Below, one piece after another: positions 51,247 to 60,442 of a DNA stretch of 64,000 bases (position 1 is the stretch's first letter; each line of letters begins with the position of its first letter). Source of the stretch: Microvirga sp. VF16 (GTDB lineage Bacteria; Pseudomonadota; Alphaproteobacteria; Rhizobiales; Beijerinckiaceae); NCBI RefSeq assembly GCF_016864375.1, contig NZ_CP069354.1:4189501-4253500 (forward strand), given 5' to 3'. A program made the position numbers and the translations under genes. The notes beneath the pieces were generated by a model. It had not been told where the DNA came from and made no database searches. It saw only the letters and a list, made by a program, of their open reading frames with translations.

Positions 51247-52586
51247 CACAGAACCTCCTTCAAGGCGGCGCAGAGGGCCGCGCGATCATCATCGGTGTTC
51301 ACTTCGGTCGAAGCGACGAGCAACAGGTTGTCGAGGCCCGCATTCGGCAGGAGGCGCGACACGGGCACGCCTGCGAGCACGCCCTTCTCGGCGAGACGCT
51401 CGACGACGTCTGCCGCAGGCTTCGCCAGCTTCACGGTAAACTCGTTGAAGAACGTCTTGTTGAGCACATCGACGCCCTTCACGGCCGCGAGCTGATCGGC
51501 CAGCTTCACCGCATGGGCATGATTGATGCGGGCGAGGCGTGAGAGGCCCTTCTCGCCGAGCAGCGTCATGTGGATGGTGAAGGCCAGAGAGCAGAGGCCC
51601 GAATTGGTGCAGATGTTCGAGGTCGCCTTGTCGCGGCGGATATGCTGCTCGCGGGTCGAAAGCGTCAGCACGAAGCCGCGGTTGCCGTCCGCATCCACAG
51701 TCTCGCCGCAGAGGCGGCCCGGCATCTGGCGGATATATTTCGACTGGGTGGCGAAGAGGCCGACATAGGGGCCGCCGAAGTTCAGCGCATTGCCGATCGA
51801 CTGCCCCTCACCCACCACGATGTCAGCGCCCTGGCTCCCGGGCGACTTGAGCAGGCCGAGCGACACCACTTCCGTGAACACGGCGATCAGCAACGCGCCA
51901 TGCTGGTGCGCCTTGTCGGCGATAGGCTTCAGGTCACGCACATTGCCGAATACGTCCGGCGACTGCACGACGACGCAAGATGTCGTGTCGTCGATCTGCG
52001 AGAGGATGTCCTCGGTGCCGCTCACATCCGGCGCCATGATGACGGTTTCATCGCTCGCCATGTCGGAGAGCGTCTTCACCACATCGGTGTAGTGCGGATG
52101 CAGACCGCCCGAGAGAATGGCCTTGCGGCGCTTGGTGACGCGATGCGCCATGAGCACCGCTTCGCCCGTGCCGGTGGAGCCGTCATACATGGAGGCATTC
52201 GCCACATCCATGCCGGTGAGCGCTGCAACCTGAGTCTGGAACTCGAAGAGATATTGCAGCGTGCCCTGCGCGATCTCCGGCTGATACGGCGTGTAGCTCG
52301 TTAGGAACTCCGAGCGCTGGATCAGATGATCGACGGTCGCCGGCACATGGTGTTTGTAGGCGCCGGCGCCGACGAAGAACGGCACGGAGGAAGCCGAGAT
52401 ATTCTTCGCGGACATGCGGGAGAGGATGCGCTCCACCTCCAGTTCGCCTTTGCGGCGCGGCAGATCCACCGGCTCTTTCAGAAGCAGGTTCGTCGGCACA
52501 TCGTCAAAGAGTTCGTCGACATGTTTGACGCCGATCCGCGCGAGCATCTCGCCGCGGTCGGTATCGGACAAAGGCAAATAGCGCAT
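51246..52586 (-). CDS. gcvPA: Glycine dehydrogenase (P protein) subunit 1
   Basis: 446 residues from ATG 52586 (MRYLPLSDTD); a TTG two codons earlier is possible. The N-terminal half of the P protein, needed with GcvPB for glycine decarboxylation. 'YTPYQPEIAQGTLQYLFEFQTQVAALTGMDVANASMYDGSTGTGEA' is the family hallmark region. The split P protein is common in this group. It lies downstream of osmC and overlaps gcvPB. Confidence 0.96.
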   Translation of the reverse strand: MRYLPLSDTDRGEMLARIGVKHVDELFDDVPTNLLLKEPVDLPRRKGELEVERILSRMSAKNISASSVPFFVGAGAYKHHVPATVDHLIQRSEFLTSYTPYQPEIAQGTLQYLFEFQTQVAALTGMDVANASMYDGSTGTGEAVLMAHRVTKRRKAILSGGLHPHYTDVVKTLSDMASDETVIMAPDVSGTEDILSQIDDTTSCVVVQSPDVFGNVRDLKPIADKAHQHGALLIAVFTEVVSLGLLKSPGSQGADIVVGEGQSIGNALNFGGPYVGLFATQSKYIRQMPGRLCGETVDADGNRGFVLTLSTREQHIRRDKATSNICTNSGLCSLAFTIHMTLLGEKGLSRLARINHAHAVKLADQLAAVKGVDVLNKTFFNEFTVKLAKPAADVVERLAEKGVLAGVPVSRLLPNAGLDNLLLVASTEVNTDDDRAALCAALKEVL

Positions 52587-52607
52587 CGGCAAAAAACCTT
52601 GGGTGAG

Positions 52608-53084
52608 TTAGTGCGAGGGAATGCCGGCCACGACAATGTCCGTGAGAACGGAATTGGCGATGAAGCATTCCTTGTGGGCGAGGTGATGCATGTCGGCGAT
52701 CTGCTCCGGCGTCGGAATCTTGTCGCCCGAGAATTCGATTTTCGGGTCCAGGGTGACCTTGGAGACGAAGAGCTTGCCGTGTTCGTTCTTGGTCATGATG
52801 CCGAGCGCCTCGTCTTCATAAAGATCGACGACGAAGCGCTTCTTGGCGGCAATCGACAGGAAGGTGAGCATGTGACAGCTGGAGATCGCCGCCACGAAAG
52901 CCTCCTCCGGATCGATGGCATCCTCCCGCGAGAGGGGTAACGGCACGACGGAGGGCGATGCGGAGCCCGGCACTTCGATGCCGCCATCGAAGCTCCAAAT
53001 ATGGTCGCGGCTGTAGCGGTTGTCGGAGAAGATCTCGTCCGCTCCGCGTGTCCAGCGAATCGTCGCCTTGTATTCGTGCGCCAT
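52608..53084 (-). CDS. OsmC/Ohr-family protein inside the gcv operon
   Basis: 158 residues. The OsmC fold is marked by the two redox Cys: 'ISSCHMLTFLSIAAKK' (about 68) and 'HKECFIANSVLTDI' (about 138). Family members reduce organic hydroperoxides. It is inserted between gcvH (15 bases upstream) and gcvPA (21 bases downstream), so it must be transcribed with the glycine cleavage genes. A link to oxidative damage of lipoyl groups is inference. Confidence 0.92.
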   Translation of the reverse strand: MAHEYKATIRWTRGADEIFSDNRYSRDHIWSFDGGIEVPGSASPSVVPLPLSREDAIDPEEAFVAAISSCHMLTFLSIAAKKRFVVDLYEDEALGIMTKNEHGKLFVSKVTLDPKIEFSGDKIPTPEQIADMHHLAHKECFIANSVLTDIVVAGIPSH

Positions 53085-53099
53085 TGCCGTCTTCTCTTT

Positions 53100-53474
53100 T
53101 TAAGAGATCGACTTCACGAATTCCTGATACTGCTCTTCGGTCAGAAGACCGTCGAGCTCGCTCGGATTCGTCAGGCGGATCTTCATGAACCAGCCGCGGC
53201 CGGCCGGATCCTCATTGACCGTGCCGGGGGAGGCTTCGAGATCGCGATTGACGTCGACCACCTCGCCGGAGACCGGCGCATAGACTTCGCTCGCAGCCTT
53301 CACGCTCTCGACGACCGCGGCTTCATCGCCCTTCGACAGAGTCTTGCCGACGCTCGGCAGCTCCACGAAAACGACGTCGCCGAGCTGGCTCTGCGCATAG
53401 TCGGAAATGCCGACGATGCCGGCATCGCCCTCGACGCGGATGTATTCGTGGTCCTTGGTGTAGCGTGTGGTCAT
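53100..53474 (-). CDS. gcvH: Glycine cleavage system H protein
   Basis: 124 residues. It carries lipoamide between the P, T and L proteins. The lipoyl Lys lies in 'GDEAAVVESVKAASEVYAP' and the family start 'MTTRYTKDHEYIRVEGDAGIVGI' is normal. AGAGGGAATTC precedes ATG 53474. It sits between gcvT and osmC. Confidence 0.97.
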   Translation of the reverse strand: MTTRYTKDHEYIRVEGDAGIVGISDYAQSQLGDVVFVELPSVGKTLSKGDEAAVVESVKAASEVYAPVSGEVVDVNRDLEASPGTVNEDPAGRGWFMKIRLTNPSELDGLLTEEQYQEFVKSIS

Positions 53475-53497
53475 GATGAATTCCCTCTTGTGAGTTG

Positions 53498-54646
53498 TCA
53501 GCGCTTGTAGCGATGAGGAGCAAACGGCATGGTCGCGACCTTGGCCGGCAGCGGCTTGCCGCGAACGATGAGATGAAGATCCGTTCCGACAGCGGACACG
53601 TCCTTCGCGACATAGCCCATGGCGACCGGGCCGTTGACCGTGGGGCCGAAGCCGCCGGAGGTCACGATGCCGACCTCGCGCCCGTCGGGCGTGGTGATGA
53701 CGGTTCCCTCACGGGCCGGAGCGCGGCCTTCCGGCTTGATGCCGACGCGAACACGCGCAGCACCGTCCCTGATCTCGCGCTGAACGCGCTCGGCTCCGGG
53801 AAAGCCCCCCTCCTCACGGCGACGCTTCTGGATCGACCAGATCAGGCCGGCTTCGATAGGCGAAGTGGTGGTGTCGATATCGTGGCCATAAAGGCACAGG
53901 CCCGCTTCGAGGCGCAGCGAATCACGGGCACCGAGACCGATGGCCTTCACCTCCGGATCGGCAAGCAGCGTGTTCCAGAGCTTGGCCGCATCCCCAGCCT
54001 TGCAGGAAATCTCGAAACCGTCCTCACCGGTGTAGCCGGAGCGGGAGACGTGGCACCAGACGCCATCGATCTGCACATCCGCAGACATCATGAACGGAAG
54101 GGGCGCCGTCTCGGGCGCAAGCTTCGCCAGAACGGCCTCTGCCGAGGGCCCCTGCAGGGCCATCAGCGCCAGGCCGTCTTTAGGATTCAAGGAGACACCC
54201 TTGGGCAGGCGAGCCTGGATATGGGCGTAATCGGCCTCCTTCATGGAGGCGTTCACCACCAGATAAAGCCAGCCCTCGTGGCCGGGGGCGCCGACGCGGG
54301 TGACCATGAGGTCGTCGAGGATGCCGCCATCATCGGCCAGAAGCTGCGAATAGCGCTGCTGGTTCGGCTTCAGGTTCAGCACATCGGCGGGAATCAGCGC
54401 CTCGAGCGCCTTGGCCACGGTCTCGTGGCTCTTGTCCTCGGCGACGAGAAAGGCCTGGCCCATATGGGAGACATCGAACAGGCCCGCATGCTCGCGGGTC
54501 CAGTTGTGCTCGGTCAGGATGCCGGCGGGGTACTGCACCGGCATGTCGTAGCCGGCGAAAGGCACCATGCGGGCGCCAAGCGCCACATGCTCGGCATGGA
54601 GCGGAGTTTGCAGGAGCGGCTCGTCGCTATGCGCATGCTCGGCCAT
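53498..54646 (-). CDS. gcvT: Aminomethyltransferase (T protein)
   Basis: 382 residues. It transfers the aminomethyl carbon from GcvH to tetrahydrofolate, releasing ammonia. 'HMGQAFLVAEDKS' and the C-terminal barrel ending 'PAKVATMPFAPHRYKR' are typical. 'SRSGYTGEDGFEI' is the folate-binding region. It is first gene of the operon, read from the tandem glycine riboswitch. Confidence 0.96.
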   Translation of the reverse strand: MAEHAHSDEPLLQTPLHAEHVALGARMVPFAGYDMPVQYPAGILTEHNWTREHAGLFDVSHMGQAFLVAEDKSHETVAKALEALIPADVLNLKPNQQRYSQLLADDGGILDDLMVTRVGAPGHEGWLYLVVNASMKEADYAHIQARLPKGVSLNPKDGLALMALQGPSAEAVLAKLAPETAPLPFMMSADVQIDGVWCHVSRSGYTGEDGFEISCKAGDAAKLWNTLLADPEVKAIGLGARDSLRLEAGLCLYGHDIDTTTSPIEAGLIWSIQKRRREEGGFPGAERVQREIRDGAARVRVGIKPEGRAPAREGTVITTPDGREVGIVTSGGFGPTVNGPVAMGYVAKDVSAVGTDLHLIVRGKPLPAKVATMPFAPHRYKR

Positions 54647-54697
54647 CGGGTTCCCTCAAAAGGTGCGCGTTCCATCGAGCCTTGTGGCCCGTTGCTG

Positions 54698-54900
54698 TGC
54701 GCCCCCTCTGTCCCGAGACCTGAGAGATTTCCCTGGCGCTTTTGCGGCAGGTTACGCCCGTCGGTGGGCGACGCTTATCGAAACGTCGCCGCTTTCCAGA
54801 GTGCCAGCTCCCACGCGGTCCTTTGGCCTGAGCGTTTCCGGGGCGGTTGCGCCTTCGGCGCCGGGCTCAAGGCCCGGTCTCTTCCGCGGGGATCATCGGC
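54698..54900 (-). promoter_or_regulatory. Tandem glycine riboswitch
   Basis: Read on the minus strand, two aptamers follow each other. Aptamer 1 (about 54888 to 54813) has 'GGAAGAGACC ... GGAAACGCTCAGGCCAAAGGACCGCG'-type blocks. Aptamer 2 (about 54802 to 54703) has GGAAAGCG, a long stem and 'CTCTCAGGT', ending GGACAGAGGGG. Such RNAs turn on gcv genes when glycine is abundant. It lies 52 bases upstream of gcvT. Confidence 0.92.
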
Positions 54901-55059
54901 TGGGTTTAGCTCTGAAGAGGAATTGGACGCCTGTCAACAAAGCAAGGGCTTTCTGCTCACCCTTTAATTGACGGCGGGGCTTCGACGCTCCATCTTAGGC
55001 GCCATCATTCACAGAAGGGGAGAAGCGCGGCCTGATCCGGTCAGCAGCTCCATGCATCG
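54901..55059. other. Divergent promoter region
   Basis: Lies between the glycine riboswitch (minus) and the CorC-like gene (plus). It should hold both promoters, but no clear boxes are visible. Confidence 0.4.
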
Positions 55060-56364
55060 TTGCTTGAACTGATCATCGCTCTCGCTCTCGTCGCCCTCAA
55101 CGGCGTCTTCGCTCTTTCCGAACTCGCGATCGTGTCCGCCCGCCGCCCCCGCCTTAAGGCCATGGCCGAGCAGGGCCGCTCGGGCGCCAGCACAGCCTTG
55201 ATTCTCATGGAGGATTCGGGCCGGTTCCTGTCCACGGTCCAGATCGGCATCACGCTCGTCGGCATTTTGGCCGGCGCCTTTTCCGGCGCCGCACTCGGCG
55301 ACCGGCTGACCCAGTTCTTCCTCGCCCAGGGCATGCCCGAGGGTGCGGCCGAGCCCCTCGGCTACGGCCTCGTGATCGGCGCGATCACCTATCTCTCCAT
55401 CGTCATCGGCGAACTGGTGCCGAAGCAGCTGGCGCTCCGCAACTCGGAAACCATTGCCTGCACCATGGCTCCCATGATGCTGGTACTCTCGAAGGTCGCC
55501 GCCCCTGCCGTCTGGCTGCTCAACGCCTCCACCAGCCTGATCTTCCGCCTCCTGGGGACCAAGTCCGACGACTCGTCGACGGTCACCGAAGAGGAGATCA
55601 AGATGCTCGTCGGCGAGGCCGAGAGCGCCGGCGTGATCGAGGAGGAGGAGCGCCGCATGATTTCCGGCGTGCTCCGCCTCGGTGACCGCACGGTGCGCGG
55701 ACTCATGACCCCTCGCACGGATGTGGACTGGATCGACCTCGACGATGACGACGAAGCGATCCGCGAATTGCTGATCGAGACCCCGCATTCCCGCCTGCCC
55801 GTCAGCGAGGGTTCGCCCGACAACGTGATCGGTGTCGTCCAGTCGCGGGAGCTTCTCGCGGCCCTTCTGTCGGGCCAGCCCCTGGACATCCGCGGCCACG
55901 TTCAGCAGGCCCCCGTCATTCCGGATACGCTTTATGCCCTCGACGCGCTCGCCACCTTACGCGACGCGGAGGTGCCGATGGCGATCGTCCATGACGAATA
56001 CGGGCATTTCGAAGGGGTCGTGACTCCGGCCGATGCCCTCGAGGCCATCGTCGGCGCCTTCCGCTCGGACGGCGAGGCGCCCGAGCCCGATGCCATCCGG
56101 CGCGAGGACGGCTCCTGGCTGCTCGCCGGCTCCATGCCGGTCGATGAAATGGCCGAGGCCCTGGGCGTCACGCTGCCCGAGACCCGTAGCTATCATACCG
56201 TGGGCGGACTGGTGATCAGCGAGCTCCAGCATCTGCCCAGCACGGGCGAGCACGTCGATGCCTTCGGCTGGCGCTTCGAGGTCATCGACCTGGACGAACG
56301 CCGGATCGACAAAGTCCTGGCCGCTCCCCTCAACCAGAGAGCGGGCGCTGCCGCTCTCCATTAA
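55060..56364 (+). CDS. CNNM/CorC-type membrane protein with CBS domains
   Basis: 434 residues from TTG 55060; the frame has no ATG nearby upstream, and the TTG gives the normal start LELIIALALVALNGVFALSELAIV. DUF21/CNNM membrane domain at about 1-190, two CBS domains at about 205-325 ('GLMTPRTDVDWIDL'), and a CorC_HlyC domain to the end. Family members are linked to magnesium or cobalt efflux; 'hemolysin' is an old family name and not supported here. Confidence 0.9.
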   Translation: MLELIIALALVALNGVFALSELAIVSARRPRLKAMAEQGRSGASTALILMEDSGRFLSTVQIGITLVGILAGAFSGAALGDRLTQFFLAQGMPEGAAEPLGYGLVIGAITYLSIVIGELVPKQLALRNSETIACTMAPMMLVLSKVAAPAVWLLNASTSLIFRLLGTKSDDSSTVTEEEIKMLVGEAESAGVIEEEERRMISGVLRLGDRTVRGLMTPRTDVDWIDLDDDDEAIRELLIETPHSRLPVSEGSPDNVIGVVQSRELLAALLSGQPLDIRGHVQQAPVIPDTLYALDALATLRDAEVPMAIVHDEYGHFEGVVTPADALEAIVGAFRSDGEAPEPDAIRREDGSWLLAGSMPVDEMAEALGVTLPETRSYHTVGGLVISELQHLPSTGEHVDAFGWRFEVIDLDERRIDKVLAAPLNQRAGAAALH

Positions 56365-56378
56365 GTAGATTGGGTGGC

Positions 56379-56951
56379 TTAGCCGCGCCGGCCTGCCGCG
56401 CGGCCGCCGAGGCCGACTTCGATCTCGAAGCTATTGGCATTGGCGGCGGGAACCACGATGCCGTCTTCGATCACGGAGACGGTCGTCCGGCTCTGGCCGG
56501 CCGGGATCGCGGCCGCCACGCGGCGGGTCCGATTGGCGAAGACGGTCGAGCCGTCCTTCACGACGATCTGGATCGGCACGTCGTAGCGGCCGGCTGATCC
56601 ACCGACGCCGACCAGCGCCTGCGCCTCGACCCCGACCCTAACCAGGGTCGTCCCGTCAGGCTGGCCGATGCATTCGCGGGCCAGCTCTCCCAGGGCGATC
56701 TGGCTGCGCACGGAGCCGCCCTCTCCGCCCCCGCGGGCCTGTATGGCAGCACCGCCGTCGACGACTTCGATGGTCGGGCAATAGACGTCCCGGGTCTCGG
56801 CCGCCTGGGCCGACGCCTGGGTCGTGCCCGCCGTCAGCAGCATGTCGCCGACGCCGAAGCCACCCTCGCCCGGCGCGCCGCAACCCGTCAGGGCCGACAG
56901 GCCGAGCACAGCGAGCATCCATCCGGCCTTTCGGCTCAATCCATCTCTCAT
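56379..56951 (-). CDS. Lipoprotein of unknown function
   Basis: 190 residues from ATG 56951. The signal ends with a lipobox 'LSALTGCGAP' (Cys about 24). The rest is a low-complexity, beta-rich sequence with several Gly-rich stretches ('ARGGGEGGS') and no motif I know. It lies 28 bases downstream of the IalB gene on the same strand, so both are probably exported together. Confidence 0.78.
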   Translation of the reverse strand: MRDGLSRKAGWMLAVLGLSALTGCGAPGEGGFGVGDMLLTAGTTQASAQAAETRDVYCPTIEVVDGGAAIQARGGGEGGSVRSQIALGELARECIGQPDGTTLVRVGVEAQALVGVGGSAGRYDVPIQIVVKDGSTVFANRTRRVAAAIPAGQSRTTVSVIEDGIVVPAANANSFEIEVGLGGRAAGRRG

Positions 56952-56978
56952 GATTGCCCCCACGCTCTCGTTCATCTG

Positions 56979-57503
56979 TTACGGAAGGGCATCGAACCCG
57001 GCCGCAAATCCGTTCAGGGACACGGGAATCCCGATCCCTTCCTCGGGTGTCTGGAAGACGATGAAGGTGGCCGTCTGACCCGTCTTCATCTGGTTGATCA
57101 GGCTATCCTCCATCACGACCTCGGCCACGCAACCGGTGGCGAGGCAGCGCACGAATCCGGCGCGCCCGATATCCGTCTGGTCGATCTTGAGACCCAGGCC
57201 TGACGGCAACAGGATACCAAGCGGCGCGACGACGCGCAGGAGCCGGCTTTTGCCGTCGGCGGTTTTCAACACGATAATGACGAGGGTGACGTTGGGGCGG
57301 TCCTCGGCGACAACGTTCTGCACGAGCGCGCATTGCTCGGCTGTTGCACCAGCCGGGGTCTCGCAGCGCATCTGCCACTCACCATAGGTGTTCTTGACCA
57401 TGCCCTGAGCGCCGGCGCCGCTGGCCCCGAACAGGGCGGTCAGCCCCAGGATTGCCGTCGCACAATGGCGAGCCCATCGCGATGCGCCCATCGGATTCTC
57501 CAT
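56979..57503 (-). CDS. Invasion-associated locus B (IalB) family protein
   Basis: 174 residues. Signal peptide ending at 'FGASGAGAQG' (about 33). The IalB domain follows: 'WQMRCETPAGATAEQCALVQNV' with paired Cys, and 'GFVRCLATGCVAEVVM' with two more. Named from Bartonella IalB, but the family is widespread in environmental Hyphomicrobiales, so the name does not imply virulence. Divergent from coxB across about 300 bases. Confidence 0.9.
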   Translation of the reverse strand: MENPMGASRWARHCATAILGLTALFGASGAGAQGMVKNTYGEWQMRCETPAGATAEQCALVQNVVAEDRPNVTLVIIVLKTADGKSRLLRVVAPLGILLPSGLGLKIDQTDIGRAGFVRCLATGCVAEVVMEDSLINQMKTGQTATFIVFQTPEEGIGIPVSLNGFAAGFDALP

Positions 57504-57804
57504 TCATTAACCCTGTTCGAGGGTCGCGGCCGGCCGCCGCTTTAAATCCATCTTTGGCCCGTTGGGACCATGGCAGAGGGCGCGATGTCAAGCGAGAGGG
57601 ACCGTTTGGAGGGTCGAAATGATTTTTGGCGGTTATGACGCACAGTTTGGAACGCTTCTACCGTTGCGCTTAAGCGCGTCCTGTGATCTTTGACGCAGAT
57701 CAAAGGTGATGGCGCAAGCCGGGCACCGCTTTCCGCACGCCCGCGCCTTCCCCGATGCTTTCATGGCCCTTGGCCATCACATCTTTAGGAGCTTTGGAAC
57801 GCCG
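57504..57804. other. Divergent regulatory region upstream of cox
   Basis: Holds the FNR/FixK-type box at 57690-57703. A longer coxB frame from 57706 covers the right half. I see no other clear sites. Confidence 0.5.
57690..57703 (+). promoter_or_regulatory. FNR/FixK-type box upstream of coxB
   Basis: TTGACGCAGATCAA is a near-perfect match to TTGAT-N4-ATCAA, and CTTTGA/TCAAAG extends it to a six-base inverted repeat. It is centred about 105 bases before the coxB start. This class of box mediates oxygen-dependent control in alphaproteobacteria. Confidence 0.55.
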
Positions 57805-58662
57805 ATGCGGATCGAGACTGGACGTCGATCGGTGACCGCCCTCTCCACGGCAGCGGTCGCACTTGTGTTGGGCATAAGTGAGGCGTGCGCTGCCGCCGGC
57901 AGGCCCTCCCCCTGGGAAATGGGCATGCAGGAGATGGTGACCGAGTTGGGACAGAGCGTGTCCAACTTCCACACCTACCTTCTCTGGCTGATCACCGTGA
58001 TCTGCCTTTTCGTGCTGGCCCTGCTCCTTGCGGTCGTTGCCCGCTTCAACGAGAACAAGAATCCGGTTCCTTCAAGGACCACCCATCACACCCTGCTCGA
58101 GGTGGCCTGGACCATCGTTCCTGTGCTGATCCTCGTGGCGATCGCCATCCCGTCCTTCCGTCTTCTGCGCCAGCAGCTCGTGCCGCCGCAGGCCGATCTC
58201 GTGGTGAAGGCCACCGGCTTTTCCTGGTACTGGGGCTATGAATACCCGGCCGACCAGGGCGGCGGCTTCAAGTTCGATTCGAACATGATCACCGAAGCCA
58301 AGGATCTGAAGTCCGACCAGCCGCGACTGCTCGGCGCCGACAACGCCATGGTCGTGCCGGTGGGCAAGGTCGTGCGGGTCCAGGTGACCTCCGCCGACGT
58401 GATCCACGCCTTCGCCATGCCATCCTTCTACATCAAGGTCGACGCGGTTCCCGGCCGCCTGAACGAGACCTGGTTCAAGGCCGATAAGGTGGGCGTCTAT
58501 TACGGCCAGTGCTCGGAGCTCTGCGGCAACGGCCACCCCTACATGCCGATCGAAATCCGTGTCGTGAGCGAGCAGGATTATGCCGCATGGCTGACCGAGG
58601 CGAAGCAGAAGTATGCTTCGACCGAGAGCCCTGCCCCGCTCAAGTTCGCGACCGCTCAGTAA
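57805..58662 (+). CDS. coxB: Cytochrome c oxidase subunit II
   Basis: 285 residues from ATG 57805; the frame stays open to 57706, so an earlier start is possible. After a signal-like helix come two membrane helices (about 50-70 and 90-115). The periplasmic cupredoxin domain holds the CuA site 'GQCSELCGNGHPYMPIE' with an upstream His in 'DVIHAFAMPSF'. It receives electrons from cytochrome c. First gene of the aa3 oxidase operon. Confidence 0.95.
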   Translation: MRIETGRRSVTALSTAAVALVLGISEACAAAGRPSPWEMGMQEMVTELGQSVSNFHTYLLWLITVICLFVLALLLAVVARFNENKNPVPSRTTHHTLLEVAWTIVPVLILVAIAIPSFRLLRQQLVPPQADLVVKATGFSWYWGYEYPADQGGGFKFDSNMITEAKDLKSDQPRLLGADNAMVVPVGKVVRVQVTSADVIHAFAMPSFYIKVDAVPGRLNETWFKADKVGVYYGQCSELCGNGHPYMPIEIRVVSEQDYAAWLTEAKQKYASTESPAPLKFATAQ

Positions 58663-58690
58663 TTGTAAGAAGGACCACAGAGGTCTCATC

Positions 58691-60310
58691 ATGGCACATG
58701 CAGCTGATGCCGCTCACGCGGATCACCACGATCACCTTCCGACCTTCTGGCGCCGGTGGTTCTATTCCACGAACCACAAGGATATCGGCACGCTCTACCT
58801 CATCTTCGGCTTCACGGCAGGCATCGTCGGCGGCCTTCTCTCCATCGCCATGCGCCTGGAGCTGCAGGATCCCGGCCTTCAGTATTTCGCGAATCCGCAA
58901 GCCTTCAACGTCTTCGTCACCGGCCACGGCCTCATCATGGTGTTCTTCATGGTGATGCCCACGCTGATCGGCGGCTTCGGCAACTGGTTCATCCCGATCA
59001 TGATCGGCGCGCCCGACATGGCCTTCCCGCGGATGAACAACATCTCGTTCTGGCTCACCGTTTCGGCCTTTGGCCTGATGCTCTGCTCGCTCTTCGTCGA
59101 AGGCGCTCCGGGCTCGCTCGGCTTCGGCGGCGGCTGGACGGTTTATCCGCCGCTCTCGACCACGGGCCATCCGGGTCCCGCACTCGACTTCGGCATCCTG
59201 GCCCTGCACCTCGCCGGTGCGGCCTCGATCCTCGGCGCGATCAACTTCATCACGACGATCCTCAACATGCGCGCTCCGGGCATGACGCTGCACAAGATGC
59301 CGCTCTTCGCCTGGGCCATGCTGGTGACGGCGTTCCTGCTGCTCCTGTCGCTGCCGGTTCTCGCGGGCGCGATCACGATGCTGCTCACCGACCGCAACTT
59401 CGGCACGACCTTCTTCGAGCCGTCCGGCGGTGGTGATCCGGTGCTCTACCAGCACCTGTTCTGGTTCTTCGGCCACCCCGAAGTGTACATCATGATCCTG
59501 CCGGCCTTCGGCATCGTGTCCCACATCATCTCCACCTTCTCCAAGAAGCCGATCTTCGGTTATCTCGGCATGGCCTATGCCATGGTGGCGATCGGCGTGG
59601 TCGGCTTCGTCGTGTGGGCGCACCACATGTACACCGTCGGCCTCTCGCTCCAGACCCAGGCCTACTTCGTGTTCGCCACGATGGTGATCGCGGTTCCCAC
59701 CGGCGTGAAGATCTTCTCGTGGATCGCCACCATGTGGGGAGGCTCCATCCGCTTCACGGCAGCGATGCAGTGGGCCATGGGCTTCGTGTTCCTGTTCACG
59801 GTCGGTGGCGTCACCGGCGTCGTGCTGGCGAATGCTCCCATCGACCGCTACATGCACGACACCTACTATGTGGTGGCTCACTTCCACTACGTATTGTCGC
59901 TCGGCGCTGTCTTCGTGATCTTTGCTGGCATCTACTACTGGTTCCCGAAGATCACCGGCTACATGATGCCCGACTGGATCGGCAAGTTGCACTTCTGGGT
60001 CGCGTTCATCGGCGCCAACGTGCTGTTCTTCCCGATGCACTTCCTCGGCCTCTCCGGCATGCCCCGTCGCTATGCGGATTATCCGGATGCCTTCGCGGGC
60101 TGGAACCTCGTCTCTTCGATCGGTTCCTACATCTTCTTCGCCGGCCTCTTCATCTTCATGTTTGGCGTCGTCTATTCCTTCATTCGCAAGGAAAAGGCTG
60201 CCGACAATCCGTGGGGTGAGGGTGCGACGACGCTGGAATGGACCCTGTCCTCTCCGCCTCCGTACCACCAGTTCGAGACGCTGCCCCGCGTCGTCGACAC
60301 CGGGCACTAA
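58691..60310 (+). CDS. coxA: Cytochrome c oxidase subunit I
   Basis: 539 residues from ATG 58691. Twelve-helix haem-copper oxidase core. 'WFFGHPEVYI' holds CuB His and the cross-linked Tyr, 'VWAHHMYTVG' two further CuB His, and 'HDTYYVVAHFHYVLS' the haem a3 and a His ligands. The K-channel Glu/Thr region 'GHPEVYIM' and D-channel Asn region 'GNWFIPIMIGAPDMAFPRMNN' are normal. It pumps protons while reducing oxygen. Confidence 0.98.
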   Translation: MAHAADAAHADHHDHLPTFWRRWFYSTNHKDIGTLYLIFGFTAGIVGGLLSIAMRLELQDPGLQYFANPQAFNVFVTGHGLIMVFFMVMPTLIGGFGNWFIPIMIGAPDMAFPRMNNISFWLTVSAFGLMLCSLFVEGAPGSLGFGGGWTVYPPLSTTGHPGPALDFGILALHLAGAASILGAINFITTILNMRAPGMTLHKMPLFAWAMLVTAFLLLLSLPVLAGAITMLLTDRNFGTTFFEPSGGGDPVLYQHLFWFFGHPEVYIMILPAFGIVSHIISTFSKKPIFGYLGMAYAMVAIGVVGFVVWAHHMYTVGLSLQTQAYFVFATMVIAVPTGVKIFSWIATMWGGSIRFTAAMQWAMGFVFLFTVGGVTGVVLANAPIDRYMHDTYYVVAHFHYVLSLGAVFVIFAGIYYWFPKITGYMMPDWIGKLHFWVAFIGANVLFFPMHFLGLSGMPRRYADYPDAFAGWNLVSSIGSYIFFAGLFIFMFGVVYSFIRKEKAADNPWGEGATTLEWTLSSPPPYHQFETLPRVVDTGH

Positions 60311-60442
60311 ATGAAACGAGTGGGCGGCACCGCGCCGCCCGCTCCTCCCCAGAGGGCTTGCGATTTCAAGCCTTCCGGCGAGGAGCCGACAATCCACAGG
60401 CCTTTTTGGCCTCGTCCCGGCATTTCGGAAGATCAATCAGTT

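Noticed and set aside
58640..60436. 598-codon frame opposite coxA
   Set aside because: Antisense to the oxidase core gene, His/Glu-rich shadow with no ribosome site.
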